A DNA stretch of 64,000 nucleotides from Actinokineospora bangkokensis. GTDB lineage: Bacteria > Actinomycetota > Actinomycetes > Mycobacteriales > Pseudonocardiaceae. Below are positions 1 to 7,454 of this stretch, piece by piece. Every line of letters begins with the position of its first letter. Position 1 is the first letter of the stretch. The stretch lies in contig NZ_MKQR01000011.1 in the NCBI RefSeq assembly GCF_001940455.1, forward strand, positions 233,262-297,261, read 5' to 3'. The translations under genes were made by a program, and so were the position numbers. Under the pieces are notes generated by a model. It was given only the letters and a program-made list of their open reading frames with translations, was not told the origin of the DNA and made no database searches.

Positions 1-527
1 TAGACCGGGTGCGCCGGGACGACGGCGACGACCCGGTCCGGCAGCGACCAGCCCGCGGCGGCGGCGCGCCGCGGCATGTCGCCGGCGGGCACGCCGTGCG
101 CCAAGTCGCGCAGCAGTGCGGCGCGCTCGCTGACCCGGTCGGCGCTCAGGACGTGGCCCGCGGTGATCGCCCGCAGCAGGGCCTCGGTGAACTCGAACAC
201 CCGGTCGGCCATCGGCAGCAGGTCCTCGGGTGGGGTCCCGGACGCCGCCGCCAGCGCGGTGAGGCGGTGCCACCCGGCGCGCGCGGCCCGGCCCACCACC
301 ACGTGCACGTCGTCGACGGGGCGCCCCGCCCGGCGCTCGGCCATGCCGAAGCCCGCCGCGAGCCGCCGCCACCCGGAGTCCTGCGCCGCGCCCGGCTGCA
401 CGACCGCGGCGAACCCCGCCTCGGCGAGCACGGCCGCGGTCGTGGCCGCCGCCCTGGGCAGCGGCCCCACCGCGTCGAGCGCCGCGCGGACCACCTCGGC
501 CCGCGCGGCGCTCAGCGGCGCGTTCAC
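1..527 (-). CDS. PucR/CdaR-type transcriptional regulator, N-terminal part (runs off the left edge)
   Basis: The GTG at 527 opens a frame that stays open to base 1 (about 175 residues). The C-terminal helix-turn-helix lies outside the window. The visible part reads like the N-terminal halves of the PucR-type proteins at 21819-22862 and 33295-34377: an all-helical section followed by a segment ending in RAAAAGWSLPDRVVAVV, which matches AAAEAGWRVPTALVAVH and AAEAGWEVPEQVRVVAL in the other two. Its GTG overlaps the TGA of the upstream esterase gene as GTGA, so the two genes are co-transcribed and probably translationally coupled. Its role is presumably to regulate the esterase or its own operon. 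The family call is inferred from the internal paralogues. Confidence 0.7.
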   Translation of the reverse strand, partial: MNAPLSAARAEVVRAALDAVGPLPRAAATTAAVLAEAGFAAVVQPGAAQDSGWRRLAAGFGMAERRAGRPVDDVHVVVGRAARAGWHRLTALAAASGTPPEDLLPMADRVFEFTEALLRAITAGHVLSADRVSERAALLRDLAHGVPAGDMPRRAAAAGWSLPDRVVAVVPAHPV

Positions 528-1423
528 ACCGGGCAGGTCAGCTGGAAGCGGACGAAGGTGCCGTCCGGCTGCGGGGTCGGGCACAGGAACGCGCTGTAGC
601 GGCTGTCGCCGTCGACGTAGCGCTTGAGCCACGACACGGTGAACCGGGTGGTGGTGGCGGTGTAGCGGTTGGTGGTGAAGTGGTCGGCGCCCTTGAGCTT
701 GAGGTAGGCCTCGTCCGGCTTGGCCTTGAGCGAGGCGTACATCGGGTCGGCGTGGTTGGCCACCGGCGCGATCGCGTCCCGGTCCGCACCGATGATCATC
801 GTCGGCACGGTGACGTCGGAGAAGTCGGCGTAGAGGCTCCACGGCGCGAGCGGGATCGCCGCCTTGAGCGAGGGGTCCTTCGACGCGGCGATCAGCGTGC
901 CGCCACCACCCATGGAGTGCCCCATCACCGCCAGGCGCGCGGGGTCGACGCGGTCCTTGACCGGGGACTGCGTCGCGACCCACCGCACCGCGGCGAGCAG
1001 CTGGTCGGACCGGGGCTCGGGGAAGTCGGTCACGGCGTTGGGCTGCAGGGTGATCACGACGAACCCGTGCGAGGCCAGGGTGGGGCCGTACCAGGAGATC
1101 GCGCTCTGGTTCTCCAGGAAGCCGGGGATCACCGCGACGGCGCCGAAGGTGCCCTGGGAGGTGTCGTCGGGGTAGTAGATCGTGCCCTTGTTGAACCCGC
1201 GCCCCGCCTTGGCCGCCACGGCGACCTGCTTGACGGCGAAGGGGCCGCGTTGGGCGCGCACCGACTCCTCGGTGGGGTCCGGGCCCTTGACCGTCGAGCT
1301 GACCTGGACCGCGGCGGGGGTGGCGGTCTGCCCCGCGATCGCCTGGGGCCCCAGGAACGCGACCGCCCCCGCGGTGGCCACGGCGGCGAGCGCCATCCCG
1401 GTTCTCTTCGCAACACTGCGCAC
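524..1423 (-). CDS. Secreted cutinase / polyester (PET)-hydrolase-like alpha/beta hydrolase
   Basis: This 299-residue protein has a Sec signal peptide (residues 1-31, MRSVAKRTGMALAAVATAGA then an A-x-A-like end). The start is GTG 1423, behind a GAGGGAG ribosome site; a longer frame to 1549 has no such support. The mature part aligns almost without gaps with actinobacterial cutinases of the Thermobifida TfCut2 type. The nucleophile is Ser170 in GHSMGGGG, Asp216 lies in GADRDAIAP and His248 in GADHF, with the same spacing as Ser130/Asp176/His208 of TfCut2. The subsite Trp (Trp195 in PLAPW) and the C-terminal disulfide pair (FLCP...LTCPV) are kept. Tyr60 of TfCut2 is replaced by Phe (PGF). The enzyme should hydrolyse ester bonds of cutin-like polyesters or triacylglycerols outside the cell. 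It is coupled to a PucR regulator downstream. Confidence 0.92.
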   Translation of the reverse strand: MRSVAKRTGMALAAVATAGAVAFLGPQAIAGQTATPAAVQVSSTVKGPDPTEESVRAQRGPFAVKQVAVAAKAGRGFNKGTIYYPDDTSQGTFGAVAVIPGFLENQSAISWYGPTLASHGFVVITLQPNAVTDFPEPRSDQLLAAVRWVATQSPVKDRVDPARLAVMGHSMGGGGTLIAASKDPSLKAAIPLAPWSLYADFSDVTVPTMIIGADRDAIAPVANHADPMYASLKAKPDEAYLKLKGADHFTTNRYTATTTRFTVSWLKRYVDGDSRYSAFLCPTPQPDGTFVRFQLTCPV

Positions 1424-1640
1424 GTGAACTCCCTCGACTAGGCCAAGCGGGATCGGTGATCGGGACGGTATGCGGGCCGCGCGGCACCGGGAAGGCGTCG
1501 TGGCGCCGACGCGCACCCGCGTTCGCGTCGAGCGGGCGGGGGCACTCACCCCCGTGAGCGCCCGCCCGCCCGCACCAGGACACCGTCGTCCATTCAGGAC
1601 CGCTCGCCGGACAGCCCGCCGCGCGCTGACAACGCGGCGA

Positions 1641-2936
1641 TCACCGCAGGGCTCCCGGGAGCTTCACCGCGATGCGGCCCACCGCCTTGGCCTTGTCCCA
1701 CGCACCGGCCGGTTCGACGACGCCGAGGTCGTCGGCCTCGTCGCAGCGGCGCAGCAGGGCGCGGAAGCTGTCGACGTGGCGGTGCAGCAGGTCGAGGTCG
1801 ACCGGTTGCGGCTCGGTGGACAGCAGCCCCACCGGGGAGCTGACCAGGGAGATGGTCGGGATCCCCGCCTGGTGCAGGGGTTCGCCCTCGCCGAACTGGA
1901 TGAGCGGGCCCGGCTTGGACACCCGCAGCGGGGTCGTGCCGCTCCAGTGCGCGGCGACCAGGTCGCGCATCGCGGCGGTGGAGGCGTAGAGCAGGTCGGG
2001 GGCCACCGCGCCGAGGTGCTCGACGCCGAGCCCGGCGACCGCGCGGCCGCGCCACAGCTCGGGGTGGTCGGCCAGCCACCGGCTCGCGGCCTGGCCGTGG
2101 TCGCTCACCGCCGGGATGCGCAGGTGCCCGGCGACGAAGGCGAGCACGACGGTGCGGCGGGGCGGGGTGCGCACCAGGTCGCGCGCCATGGCCAGCATCG
2201 CGATGTGCCCGTTCTCCTCCACCTCGTTCGTGCCGTCGGTGTGCGTCACCACGAGCACGGTCTCCCGCGGCGCGCTGGTGCCCTCGACGACCGTCCACAC
2301 CGTCTTCATCTCCGCGTCCACCAGGTCGGCGGGCACGTCCAGCTCGCCGTCACCGGCGACGTCCTCGGTGACGAACACGGCGGGGATGTCCTGGTAGGGC
2401 AGGGTGAACGGCACGTACTGGCCACGCGCCGCGTCCTCTGTGAGCCCCTTCCACACGAACACCACCCCCCGCACGCCCGCGCGCTTGGCGCGGCCCAGGC
2501 CCAACCCGGCCAGGGTCGCGGCGATGAGCGGGTGGGCCAGCGCGCCCCAGGGGGCGCTGCCCTTCCACACCGGCACGATGGCGTCCAAGGGCAGCTCGCG
2601 GTTGCGCACGTGCACCACGGCGATCGCGTCGCGCGCCGCCGACCAGCGCCCGCGCCGCACCCGCACGAGCGGCCCGCGCACCCGGCCCGCGCCCGAGTAC
2701 GGGAACACCGAGGCGATGGGCACGGCGCGCCCGCCAGCGGTGAGCCGCGGCGCGGCGGGCGGGTCCCAGCGGGTGAACCGGTGCCGGTCCTCGGCCACCA
2801 CCAGCCCGGCGCCGCGCAGGTCGGCGGCGATGTGCTCGACGAGCGCGGCGTGCTCGGCCGACCCGCTCAGCCGCGGCCCCAGCCGCCGCAGCAGCTCCAG
2901 CTCCGCGGCGACCCGCTCCTGGTCGATGGTGCCCAC
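1641..2936 (-). CDS. M28-peptidase-like protein with degenerate metal site
   Basis: The protein has about 431 residues, with the start taken at GTG 2936 because GGGAGG sits 4 bases upstream; an in-frame ATG at 2978 is the alternative. The architecture resembles an M28 aminopeptidase: an N-terminal helical segment, a PA-like insert (residues ~90-210), then a peptidase-like core with VVTHTDGTNEVEENG and TVVLAFVAGH. In true M28 enzymes the equivalent of the last motif carries a catalytic Glu-Glu pair. Here it reads GHL, so metal binding and activity are doubtful. There is no signal peptide. The gene is divergent from the exported hydrolase at 3017 and shares its promoter region and palindrome. 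The product may be a non-proteolytic member of the family. Confidence 0.6.
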   Translation of the reverse strand: MGTIDQERVAAELELLRRLGPRLSGSAEHAALVEHIAADLRGAGLVVAEDRHRFTRWDPPAAPRLTAGGRAVPIASVFPYSGAGRVRGPLVRVRRGRWSAARDAIAVVHVRNRELPLDAIVPVWKGSAPWGALAHPLIAATLAGLGLGRAKRAGVRGVVFVWKGLTEDAARGQYVPFTLPYQDIPAVFVTEDVAGDGELDVPADLVDAEMKTVWTVVEGTSAPRETVLVVTHTDGTNEVEENGHIAMLAMARDLVRTPPRRTVVLAFVAGHLRIPAVSDHGQAASRWLADHPELWRGRAVAGLGVEHLGAVAPDLLYASTAAMRDLVAAHWSGTTPLRVSKPGPLIQFGEGEPLHQAGIPTISLVSSPVGLLSTEPQPVDLDLLHRHVDSFRALLRRCDEADDLGVVEPAGAWDKAKAVGRIAVKLPGALR

Positions 2937-2988
2937 ATGGCCTCCCGATCGGTTGACATCCGCCCCACCAGCCCCCATGCTCGTCAGC

Positions 2989-3002
2989 CTAACGAGTGTT
3001 AG
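2989..3002. promoter_or_regulatory. Inverted repeat, probable TetR operator at the hydrolase transcription start
   Basis: CTAAC-GAGT-GTTAG is an exact 5-bp-arm palindrome. A TTGACA box lies at 2953-2958, with a weak -10 (CATGCT, 2976-2981) 17 bases later. This puts the transcription start for the gene at 3017 right at the palindrome, just ahead of the GGGAGG ribosome site. A repressor bound here would block initiation. The TetR gene at 3861-4463 is the natural candidate (inference). Confidence 0.55.
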
Positions 3003-3016
3003 GGAGGATTTCACCG

Positions 3017-3817
3017 ATGAAACTCCGCGCCCTGCTGCTGGCCACCGCGACGATGGCCGCGGCCCTGGTCGCCACCACACCCCCGGCCCAGGCGGTCGCC
3101 CCGTCGTGGTCGGCCCCCGGCCCCTACGCCGTGACCGTCGAGATCGGCCTGGTCACCACCGTCTACCGGCCCGCGCGCATGCAGGGCAGGCACCCGGTCA
3201 TCATCTGGGGCAACGGCACCGGCGGGATCCCCGGCGTCTACACCGGCCTGCTGCGGCACCTGGCCTCGCACGGGTTCATCGTCGCCGCGGCCAACACCCC
3301 GATGTCGAACTCCGGGCTCGAGATGCTGGCGGGCGCGGCGTGGCTGCGCGCGGAGGACTCCCGGCGCGGCAGCGCCTACTACGGCCACGTCGACATCGAG
3401 CACGTGGGCGCGGCGGGGCACTCCCAGGGCGGCGCCGGGGCCATCGTCGCGGGCGCCGACCCGCTGGTGGACACCACCGTGGCGCTGGAGCCGGGCCCGC
3501 TGGCCGACCCGGCGAAGCTGCACGGGCCCGCGCTGTACCTGGCGGGCTCGGAGGACACCATCGTCAACCCGGACCTGCTGGTGAAGCCCCTCTACGCGCG
3601 GACGACGCAGGTCCCGGCGGTCTACGCGGAACTGGCCGGGGCCGACCACTTCACCCCGCTGCCCGACGGCGGGGGCTTCCGCGGCGTCATCACGGCGTGG
3701 TTCCGGTACAACTTGTCGGGTGACCAGCAAGCCGCGGCCGAGTTCACCACCCCGTGCGGGCTCTGCACCTCCCCGGGGTGGACCGAGGTCGACCGCAACG
3801 CCCTCGCCGGGGGCTGA
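3017..3817 (+). CDS. Secreted alpha/beta hydrolase (dienelactone hydrolase/chlorophyllase-like)
   Basis: The 266-residue protein begins at ATG 3017 behind AGGGAGG. Residues 1-28 form a Sec signal peptide ending PPAQA-VAP. The core has the oxyanion region IIWGNGTGG, the nucleophile elbow GHSQGG, the acid in GSEDTIV and the catalytic His in GADHF. This is the same motif order as the cutinase at 524-1423, but the lid and C-terminus differ and the tail carries a CGLC pair. The substrate is unknown; an extracellular ester is likely. The TetR gene follows within about 45 bases, and the promoter carries a palindrome. Confidence 0.82.
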   Translation: MKLRALLLATATMAAALVATTPPAQAVAPSWSAPGPYAVTVEIGLVTTVYRPARMQGRHPVIIWGNGTGGIPGVYTGLLRHLASHGFIVAAANTPMSNSGLEMLAGAAWLRAEDSRRGSAYYGHVDIEHVGAAGHSQGGAGAIVAGADPLVDTTVALEPGPLADPAKLHGPALYLAGSEDTIVNPDLLVKPLYARTTQVPAVYAELAGADHFTPLPDGGGFRGVITAWFRYNLSGDQQAAAEFTTPCGLCTSPGWTEVDRNALAGG

Positions 3818-3860
3818 CGGGCGCTCGCGGGACTTCACCGCGCTGGCCAGGGTCCGCGCG

Positions 3861-4463
3861 GTGGAGCCCGTGCTGCCCCCGGGCAACGGCACCGGCACCG
3901 AGCTGCGCATCCTGCTGGAGTCGCTGCGGCTGTTCGCCCACCAGGGCTACCCGGCCACCAGCACCCGGCAGATCGCGGCGGCGGTGGGCATCCGGGCCCC
4001 GAGCATCTACGAGCACTTCCCGTCCAAGGAGCACATCCTCGCCCGGCTCGTGCTGATCGGGCACCGCGACCTGCACGCCGCGTTCGAGCGGACCCTGTCC
4101 GCGTGCGACCCGGACGACCCGGTGGCGCAGGTGCGCGAGCTGACCAGGACGCACGTGCTGACGCACGTGACGCACCCGCTGCTGGCGATCGTCACCAACG
4201 ACGAGATGCACCACCTGTCCCCCGAACTGGCGGCGGAGGCGCTGGAGCTGCGGCGGCGCTCGGAGGTCATGGCCACCGGGGCCGGGGCCAGGGGGGTGGC
4301 GGCGGGCCTGTTCGCCCCGACCGACGCGGTGGTCACCGCCGCGGCGATCGCCAGCATGGGGGTCCGGGCGCCCTACTGGTTCGTGCCGACCGACGACTAC
4401 GGCCCCGCCGACCTGGCCGACAGCTACGCCAACCTGGCCGTGCGGATGCTGCGCCCGTCCTGA
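3861..4463 (+). CDS. TetR/AcrR-family transcriptional regulator
   Basis: A DNA-binding domain occupies residues ~15-60 and shows the TetR signature TSTRQIAAAVGIRAPSIYEHF followed by SKEHIL. It is followed by a helical ligand-binding domain with an unusual Thr/His-rich stretch (THVLTHVTHP). The start is uncertain: GTG 3861 gives 200 residues of typical TetR length, while an open frame reaches back to 3720, overlapping the hydrolase. No convincing ribosome site was found. The gene lies directly downstream of the hydrolase, so both probably share the promoter and palindrome near 2989. Confidence 0.85.
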   Translation: MEPVLPPGNGTGTELRILLESLRLFAHQGYPATSTRQIAAAVGIRAPSIYEHFPSKEHILARLVLIGHRDLHAAFERTLSACDPDDPVAQVRELTRTHVLTHVTHPLLAIVTNDEMHHLSPELAAEALELRRRSEVMATGAGARGVAAGLFAPTDAVVTAAAIASMGVRAPYWFVPTDDYGPADLADSYANLAVRMLRPS

Positions 4464-4499
4464 CCCGCGCGCCCGCCCCGGGGCCTGTCCTAGGCCCGG

Positions 4500-4943
4500 T
4501 CAGCGCGCGCGGTCGAACTGGTCCAGCGCGGCGTCGAGGTCGGGCAGGGCGAGCACGCGCTCGACGGCACCGCAGGCGTCGATGGCCCGCCGCGCCGACC
4601 CGCCCGCGGGCGCCACCACCAGCGCCCAGCCGCCCGCCTCCACCGCCGCCGAGCGCACCGCCAGCAGCAGGTTCACCCCGGCGACGCCGAAGAAGCCCGC
4701 CCCGGTCAGGTCCACCACCAGGGAGGTGATCCGCCGCCACGGCCACAGCACGCCGTCGGCGGGGTCGGCGCGCAGGGGGTCGCGGCCGCGGGTCAGCGAC
4801 ACCGCGGGGGCGCCGATCGGCTCCCCGATCCGGTCCACCGCCCCGAGCAGCACGGCCCGCCAGCGGGGTGCGGTCGCCATGTCCACATCACCGGTGACGC
4901 CCACCACGAGCCTGGTACCCACTGCCACGACTTCATCACGCAT
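4500..4943 (-). CDS. STAS-domain protein (anti-sigma-factor antagonist type)
   Basis: The 147-residue protein starts at ATG 4943 and consists of one STAS fold: strand 1 RLVVGVTGDVDMATA, strand SLVVDLTGAGFFGVAGVNLLLAV with the helix following the usual Ser/Thr position, and a C-terminal VERVLALPDLDAALDQF. In SpoIIAA/RsbV proteins the residue after the D-L-(T/S) strand is a phosphorylatable Ser. Here the region reads TGAGFFGVAG, without a clear Ser, so phosphorylation control may be lost. The insert at residues ~45-70 (TRGRDPLRADPADG) is longer than in RsbV. The SpoIIE-type phosphatase at 6196 is a plausible partner, though the genes are not co-transcribed. Confidence 0.8.
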   Translation of the reverse strand: MRDEVVAVGTRLVVGVTGDVDMATAPRWRAVLLGAVDRIGEPIGAPAVSLTRGRDPLRADPADGVLWPWRRITSLVVDLTGAGFFGVAGVNLLLAVRSAAVEAGGWALVVAPAGGSARRAIDACGAVERVLALPDLDAALDQFDRAR

Positions 4944-4968
4944 GGCGCACCTACCACCGGTATCCGAG

Positions 4969-4981
4969 TTGTCGGTGACAA
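4969..4981. promoter_or_regulatory. Short perfect palindrome upstream of the STAS gene
   Basis: TTGTC-GGT-GACAA lies 26 bases before the ATG at 4943, where the promoter of the minus-strand STAS gene should be. On the minus strand it reads TTGTCACCGACAA followed by GGATAC, which could serve as -35/-10 elements with short spacing. Its role is inferred from position only. Confidence 0.35.
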
Positions 4982-5422
4982 TTCTGCGCGGTGCACGACC
5001 CCGGGTGCAAGCGTTCCCAGACCGCGGTTCCCGAGGGCGGACGGCGAGAACCGCCTGCGTGGTGGGTGCCTGCGGGACGGGCGGTCCCGCGGCGAATCCC
5101 CACTGGACGGACGACCGGCAGAACAGTTGAAGATTCGACATCACCCTGTTGGCGATCACCCGCGCCGACCGGGCGCGGATCCGCCGACCAGACGGGGAAT
5201 CCTCCACCACAGCCGCACCAGGTGTGAGGACGGACACCCCCCGGGACGAGGTGCCGCAGGGACCGGTCACGCCGCCTCCCGTCAGGTGCCGACCGCGCGG
5301 GCGAGGGGCGATCAGCCCGTTGTCACCCTTCGACAGCCGCCCCTCACGCACATTTCCCGTTCGGACAAGTTCGCGCCGGACAATTGCCCGGAACGCCCCG
5401 CGCGTGCTTCGCTCCAGCTCTA

Positions 5423-5438
5423 GGAACACCGATGTTCC
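5423..5438. promoter_or_regulatory. Inverted repeat just before the ribosome site of the secreted-protein gene
   Basis: GGAAC-ACCGAT-GTTCC has perfect 5-base arms and is followed at once by AAGGAGAAGGAG (5440-5451), a very strong ribosome-binding site for ATG 5460. It could be an operator or a 5'-UTR hairpin that controls access to the ribosome site. Confidence 0.4.
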
Positions 5439-5459
5439 CAAGGAGAAGGAGTTTCACGA

Positions 5460-6065
5460 ATGCGTGCTCGGAACAAGCGGGCGGCCGTCGTCGCCGTCGC
5501 CGGAGCGGCCGCCGTCGGGGCGCTGTTCGCCACCGCCGCCCCGTCCACCGCGGCGACCGTGCGGCTGAGCTACGCCGCCACGGGGTCCACCGCCCTGACC
5601 GGCCTGGGGGCCACGCTGCCGCTCGGGCCGGGCACCGCCACGGTCGAGGGCGACCTGCAGCAGGGCGCCATCACCGGGTCGGTGGACCTGCCCGAGAGCA
5701 GGACGAAGTTCCTGCTCGGCGGCTTCCTCGACACCCACGCGAAGGTGAAGGTCACCCCCACCACCCCGCTCACCGGCACCATCAAGGCCGGTGTCGTGGA
5801 CGTCAGCGGTCAGTTCCAGGTGCAGATCACCGAGGTCGGCCACTTCGACATCGGCATCCCCCTGCAGAACTGCAAGACCACCGAGCCGGTCACCATCGCG
5901 CTCAAGTCCGGGGCGGGCTTCAACCCCAGCACCGGCGGCACCCTGACCGGCACCTACAAGCTGCCCCGCTTCGCGGACTGCTTCGTCGACACCGAGATCA
6001 TCAACCTGCTCGTCGTCGGCAAGGACAACACCATCTCCATCGACCTCAAGGGCGACAACCGCTAG
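5460..6065 (+). CDS. Small secreted protein, stand-alone copy of a C-terminal domain found at 36861-38105
   Basis: The 201-residue protein has a Sec signal peptide (residues 1-31, ending PSTAA). The mature domain of about 170 residues is all-beta in character, with two Cys (QNC and ADC) that probably form a disulfide. It aligns with the C-terminal half of the 414-residue protein at 36861. Both share a start of the type V-x-L/V-x-Y-A, a GS/TGD-LxLP/D segment with a following FLLGGFL/KVLGFLP, GIPL/GIPI, a GTYxL..xADC motif and the end GxNTIxIDL. The function is unknown; an exported cell-surface or adhesin-like role is only a guess. The ribosome site is very strong, suggesting high expression. 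Confidence 0.75.
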   Translation: MRARNKRAAVVAVAGAAAVGALFATAAPSTAATVRLSYAATGSTALTGLGATLPLGPGTATVEGDLQQGAITGSVDLPESRTKFLLGGFLDTHAKVKVTPTTPLTGTIKAGVVDVSGQFQVQITEVGHFDIGIPLQNCKTTEPVTIALKSGAGFNPSTGGTLTGTYKLPRFADCFVDTEIINLLVVGKDNTISIDLKGDNR

Positions 6066-6096
6066 CCGGTCCGGACCACCCCGGGCAGCGGCAGGC

Positions 6097-6136
6097 GCGG
6101 GCCCGATCCCCCGCCCGGAAGGGGGATCGGGCCCGC
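6097..6136 (+). terminator. Strong hairpin terminator after the secreted-protein gene
   Basis: A perfect 16-bp GC-rich stem (6097-6112 with 6121-6136) closes an 8-base loop, 32 bases after the TAG of the secreted-protein gene. There is no U-tract, as is usual in actinomycetes. Confidence 0.8.
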
Positions 6137-6195
6137 ACCCGCGCGGGCGCGCGTCGCCGGCGCGCGGGTGCGCCGGGTGCCTCTAGGCTCCAGGG

Positions 6196-7416
6196 ATGAG
6201 CGCTGAGCGGCCCTCGTGGCAGGCGGTCTTCTCCGAGGCGCTGGACCGCGCGCACCTGGCGACCCCGGAGCAGGTGGTCGCGCTGGTCGACGACGCCGCA
6301 GCGTCGCTGGGGGTGGCCGTCGAGGTCTACCTGACCGACCTGGGGCAGCGCGAACTGCGACCGGTGCGCGACCTGGGCGGGGCACCGCTGGACGCGGAGG
6401 GCTCCCCCGGCGGGCACGCCTTCACCCGGGTCGAGATCACCGCGGTGCGCGACGGCGACCGGGCCGCGCTGTGGGTGCCCGTGCTCGACGGCACCGAGCG
6501 GCTGGGGGTGGCGCGGGTGGCCCTGCCCGCGGGGACCGACCCGGCGGACCCGGACGTGCGCAGGCACGGCTGGACGCTGGCCAGCCTCATCGCGCACCTG
6601 GTGGTGAGCAAGCAGCACTACGGCGACCGGTTCCACCGGGTGCGGCGCGCGAAGCCGCTGTCGGTGGCCTCCGAGCTGCTGTGGCAGTTGCTGCCGCCCG
6701 CGGTGTTCGCCTGCGACCGGGCCGTGGTCGCCGCGCTGATGGAGCCCTACGACCAGGTGGGCGGTGACGGCTACGACTACGCCGTCGACGACGACCACGC
6801 CTACGTCGCGGTGTTCGACGCGATGGGCCACGACCTGCCCGCCGGGCTGACCACCTCGATCGCGCTGGCCGCCACCCGCAACGCCCGCCGCTCGGGGGCG
6901 GGCCTGCTCGCCGCGGCGGACCTGGCCGACAGGAACATCGCCGGGCACCGCCAGGGCGCGCTGATGCCGTTCGCCACCGCGTTCCTGGCCCGGTTGGACC
7001 TGGAGACCGGGGAGCTGGAACACCTCAGCGCCGGGCACCCGCCGCCCGCGGTGGTGCGCGACGGCCGGGTGGTGCGCATGCTGGAGGGCGGCGGCCGGAC
7101 CCCGCTCGGGATGGGCCCGCCCTCGGGTCCCCCGACCAGCACGAGCACCACCCGGCTCGAACCCGGCGACCGGGTGCTGTTCTACACCGACGGCGTCACC
7201 GAGGCCCGCGACCCGCACGGCGTCGAGTTCGGCCTCGACCGGCTCGCGGAGCTGATCGAGCACCACGAGCGCGCGGGCCTGCCCGCGCCGGAGACACTGC
7301 GCCGCGTCATGCGCGCCGTCCTCGACCACCAGCACGGCAAACTCCAGGACGACGCGACCCTGCTGATGCTGGAGTGGACGACCACCGGGCAGGCGCGCCT
7401 GCTGCCCGAGCCATGA
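6196..7416 (+). CDS. PP2C-family SpoIIE-type serine/threonine phosphatase
   Basis: The 406-residue protein begins at ATG 6196. The N-terminal half (residues ~1-160) looks like a GAF-type sensor. The C-terminal half is a SpoIIE/RsbU phosphatase: the metal-binding GGDGYDY at about residue 195, FDAMGHDLPAGL, the conserved LSAGHPPP, and FYTDGVTEARD. Such enzymes dephosphorylate STAS-domain anti-sigma antagonists in partner-switching control of alternative sigma factors. A STAS gene lies 1.2 kb upstream on the other strand, but no anti-sigma kinase is seen nearby. The gene ends in ATGA next to the following frame. Confidence 0.9.
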   Translation: MSAERPSWQAVFSEALDRAHLATPEQVVALVDDAAASLGVAVEVYLTDLGQRELRPVRDLGGAPLDAEGSPGGHAFTRVEITAVRDGDRAALWVPVLDGTERLGVARVALPAGTDPADPDVRRHGWTLASLIAHLVVSKQHYGDRFHRVRRAKPLSVASELLWQLLPPAVFACDRAVVAALMEPYDQVGGDGYDYAVDDDHAYVAVFDAMGHDLPAGLTTSIALAATRNARRSGAGLLAAADLADRNIAGHRQGALMPFATAFLARLDLETGELEHLSAGHPPPAVVRDGRVVRMLEGGGRTPLGMGPPSGPPTSTSTTRLEPGDRVLFYTDGVTEARDPHGVEFGLDRLAELIEHHERAGLPAPETLRRVMRAVLDHQHGKLQDDATLLMLEWTTTGQARLLPEP

Positions 7417-7454
7417 CAGCGGTTCCTGTCGGTGGGCGCCGCTACGGTTCCGGT

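Larger units (their letters stand above)
4944..5459. other. Intergenic region of 516 bases between divergent genes
   Basis: No supported gene was found. Open frames here have poor codon structure and belong to no recognisable family. The region holds the two divergent promoters. Features seen are TTGTC-GGT-GACAA at 4969-4981 next to the STAS gene, and an inverted repeat at 5423-5438 next to the secreted-protein gene. The 250 bases in the middle show nothing I can name. Confidence 0.5.

Noticed and set aside
9..627. Long plus-strand open frames overlapping the left-edge region
   Set aside because: The minus strand has a coherent PucR-like protein with a coupled GTGA start. The plus-strand frames are Arg/Gly/Ala-rich shadows, usual in GC-rich DNA.
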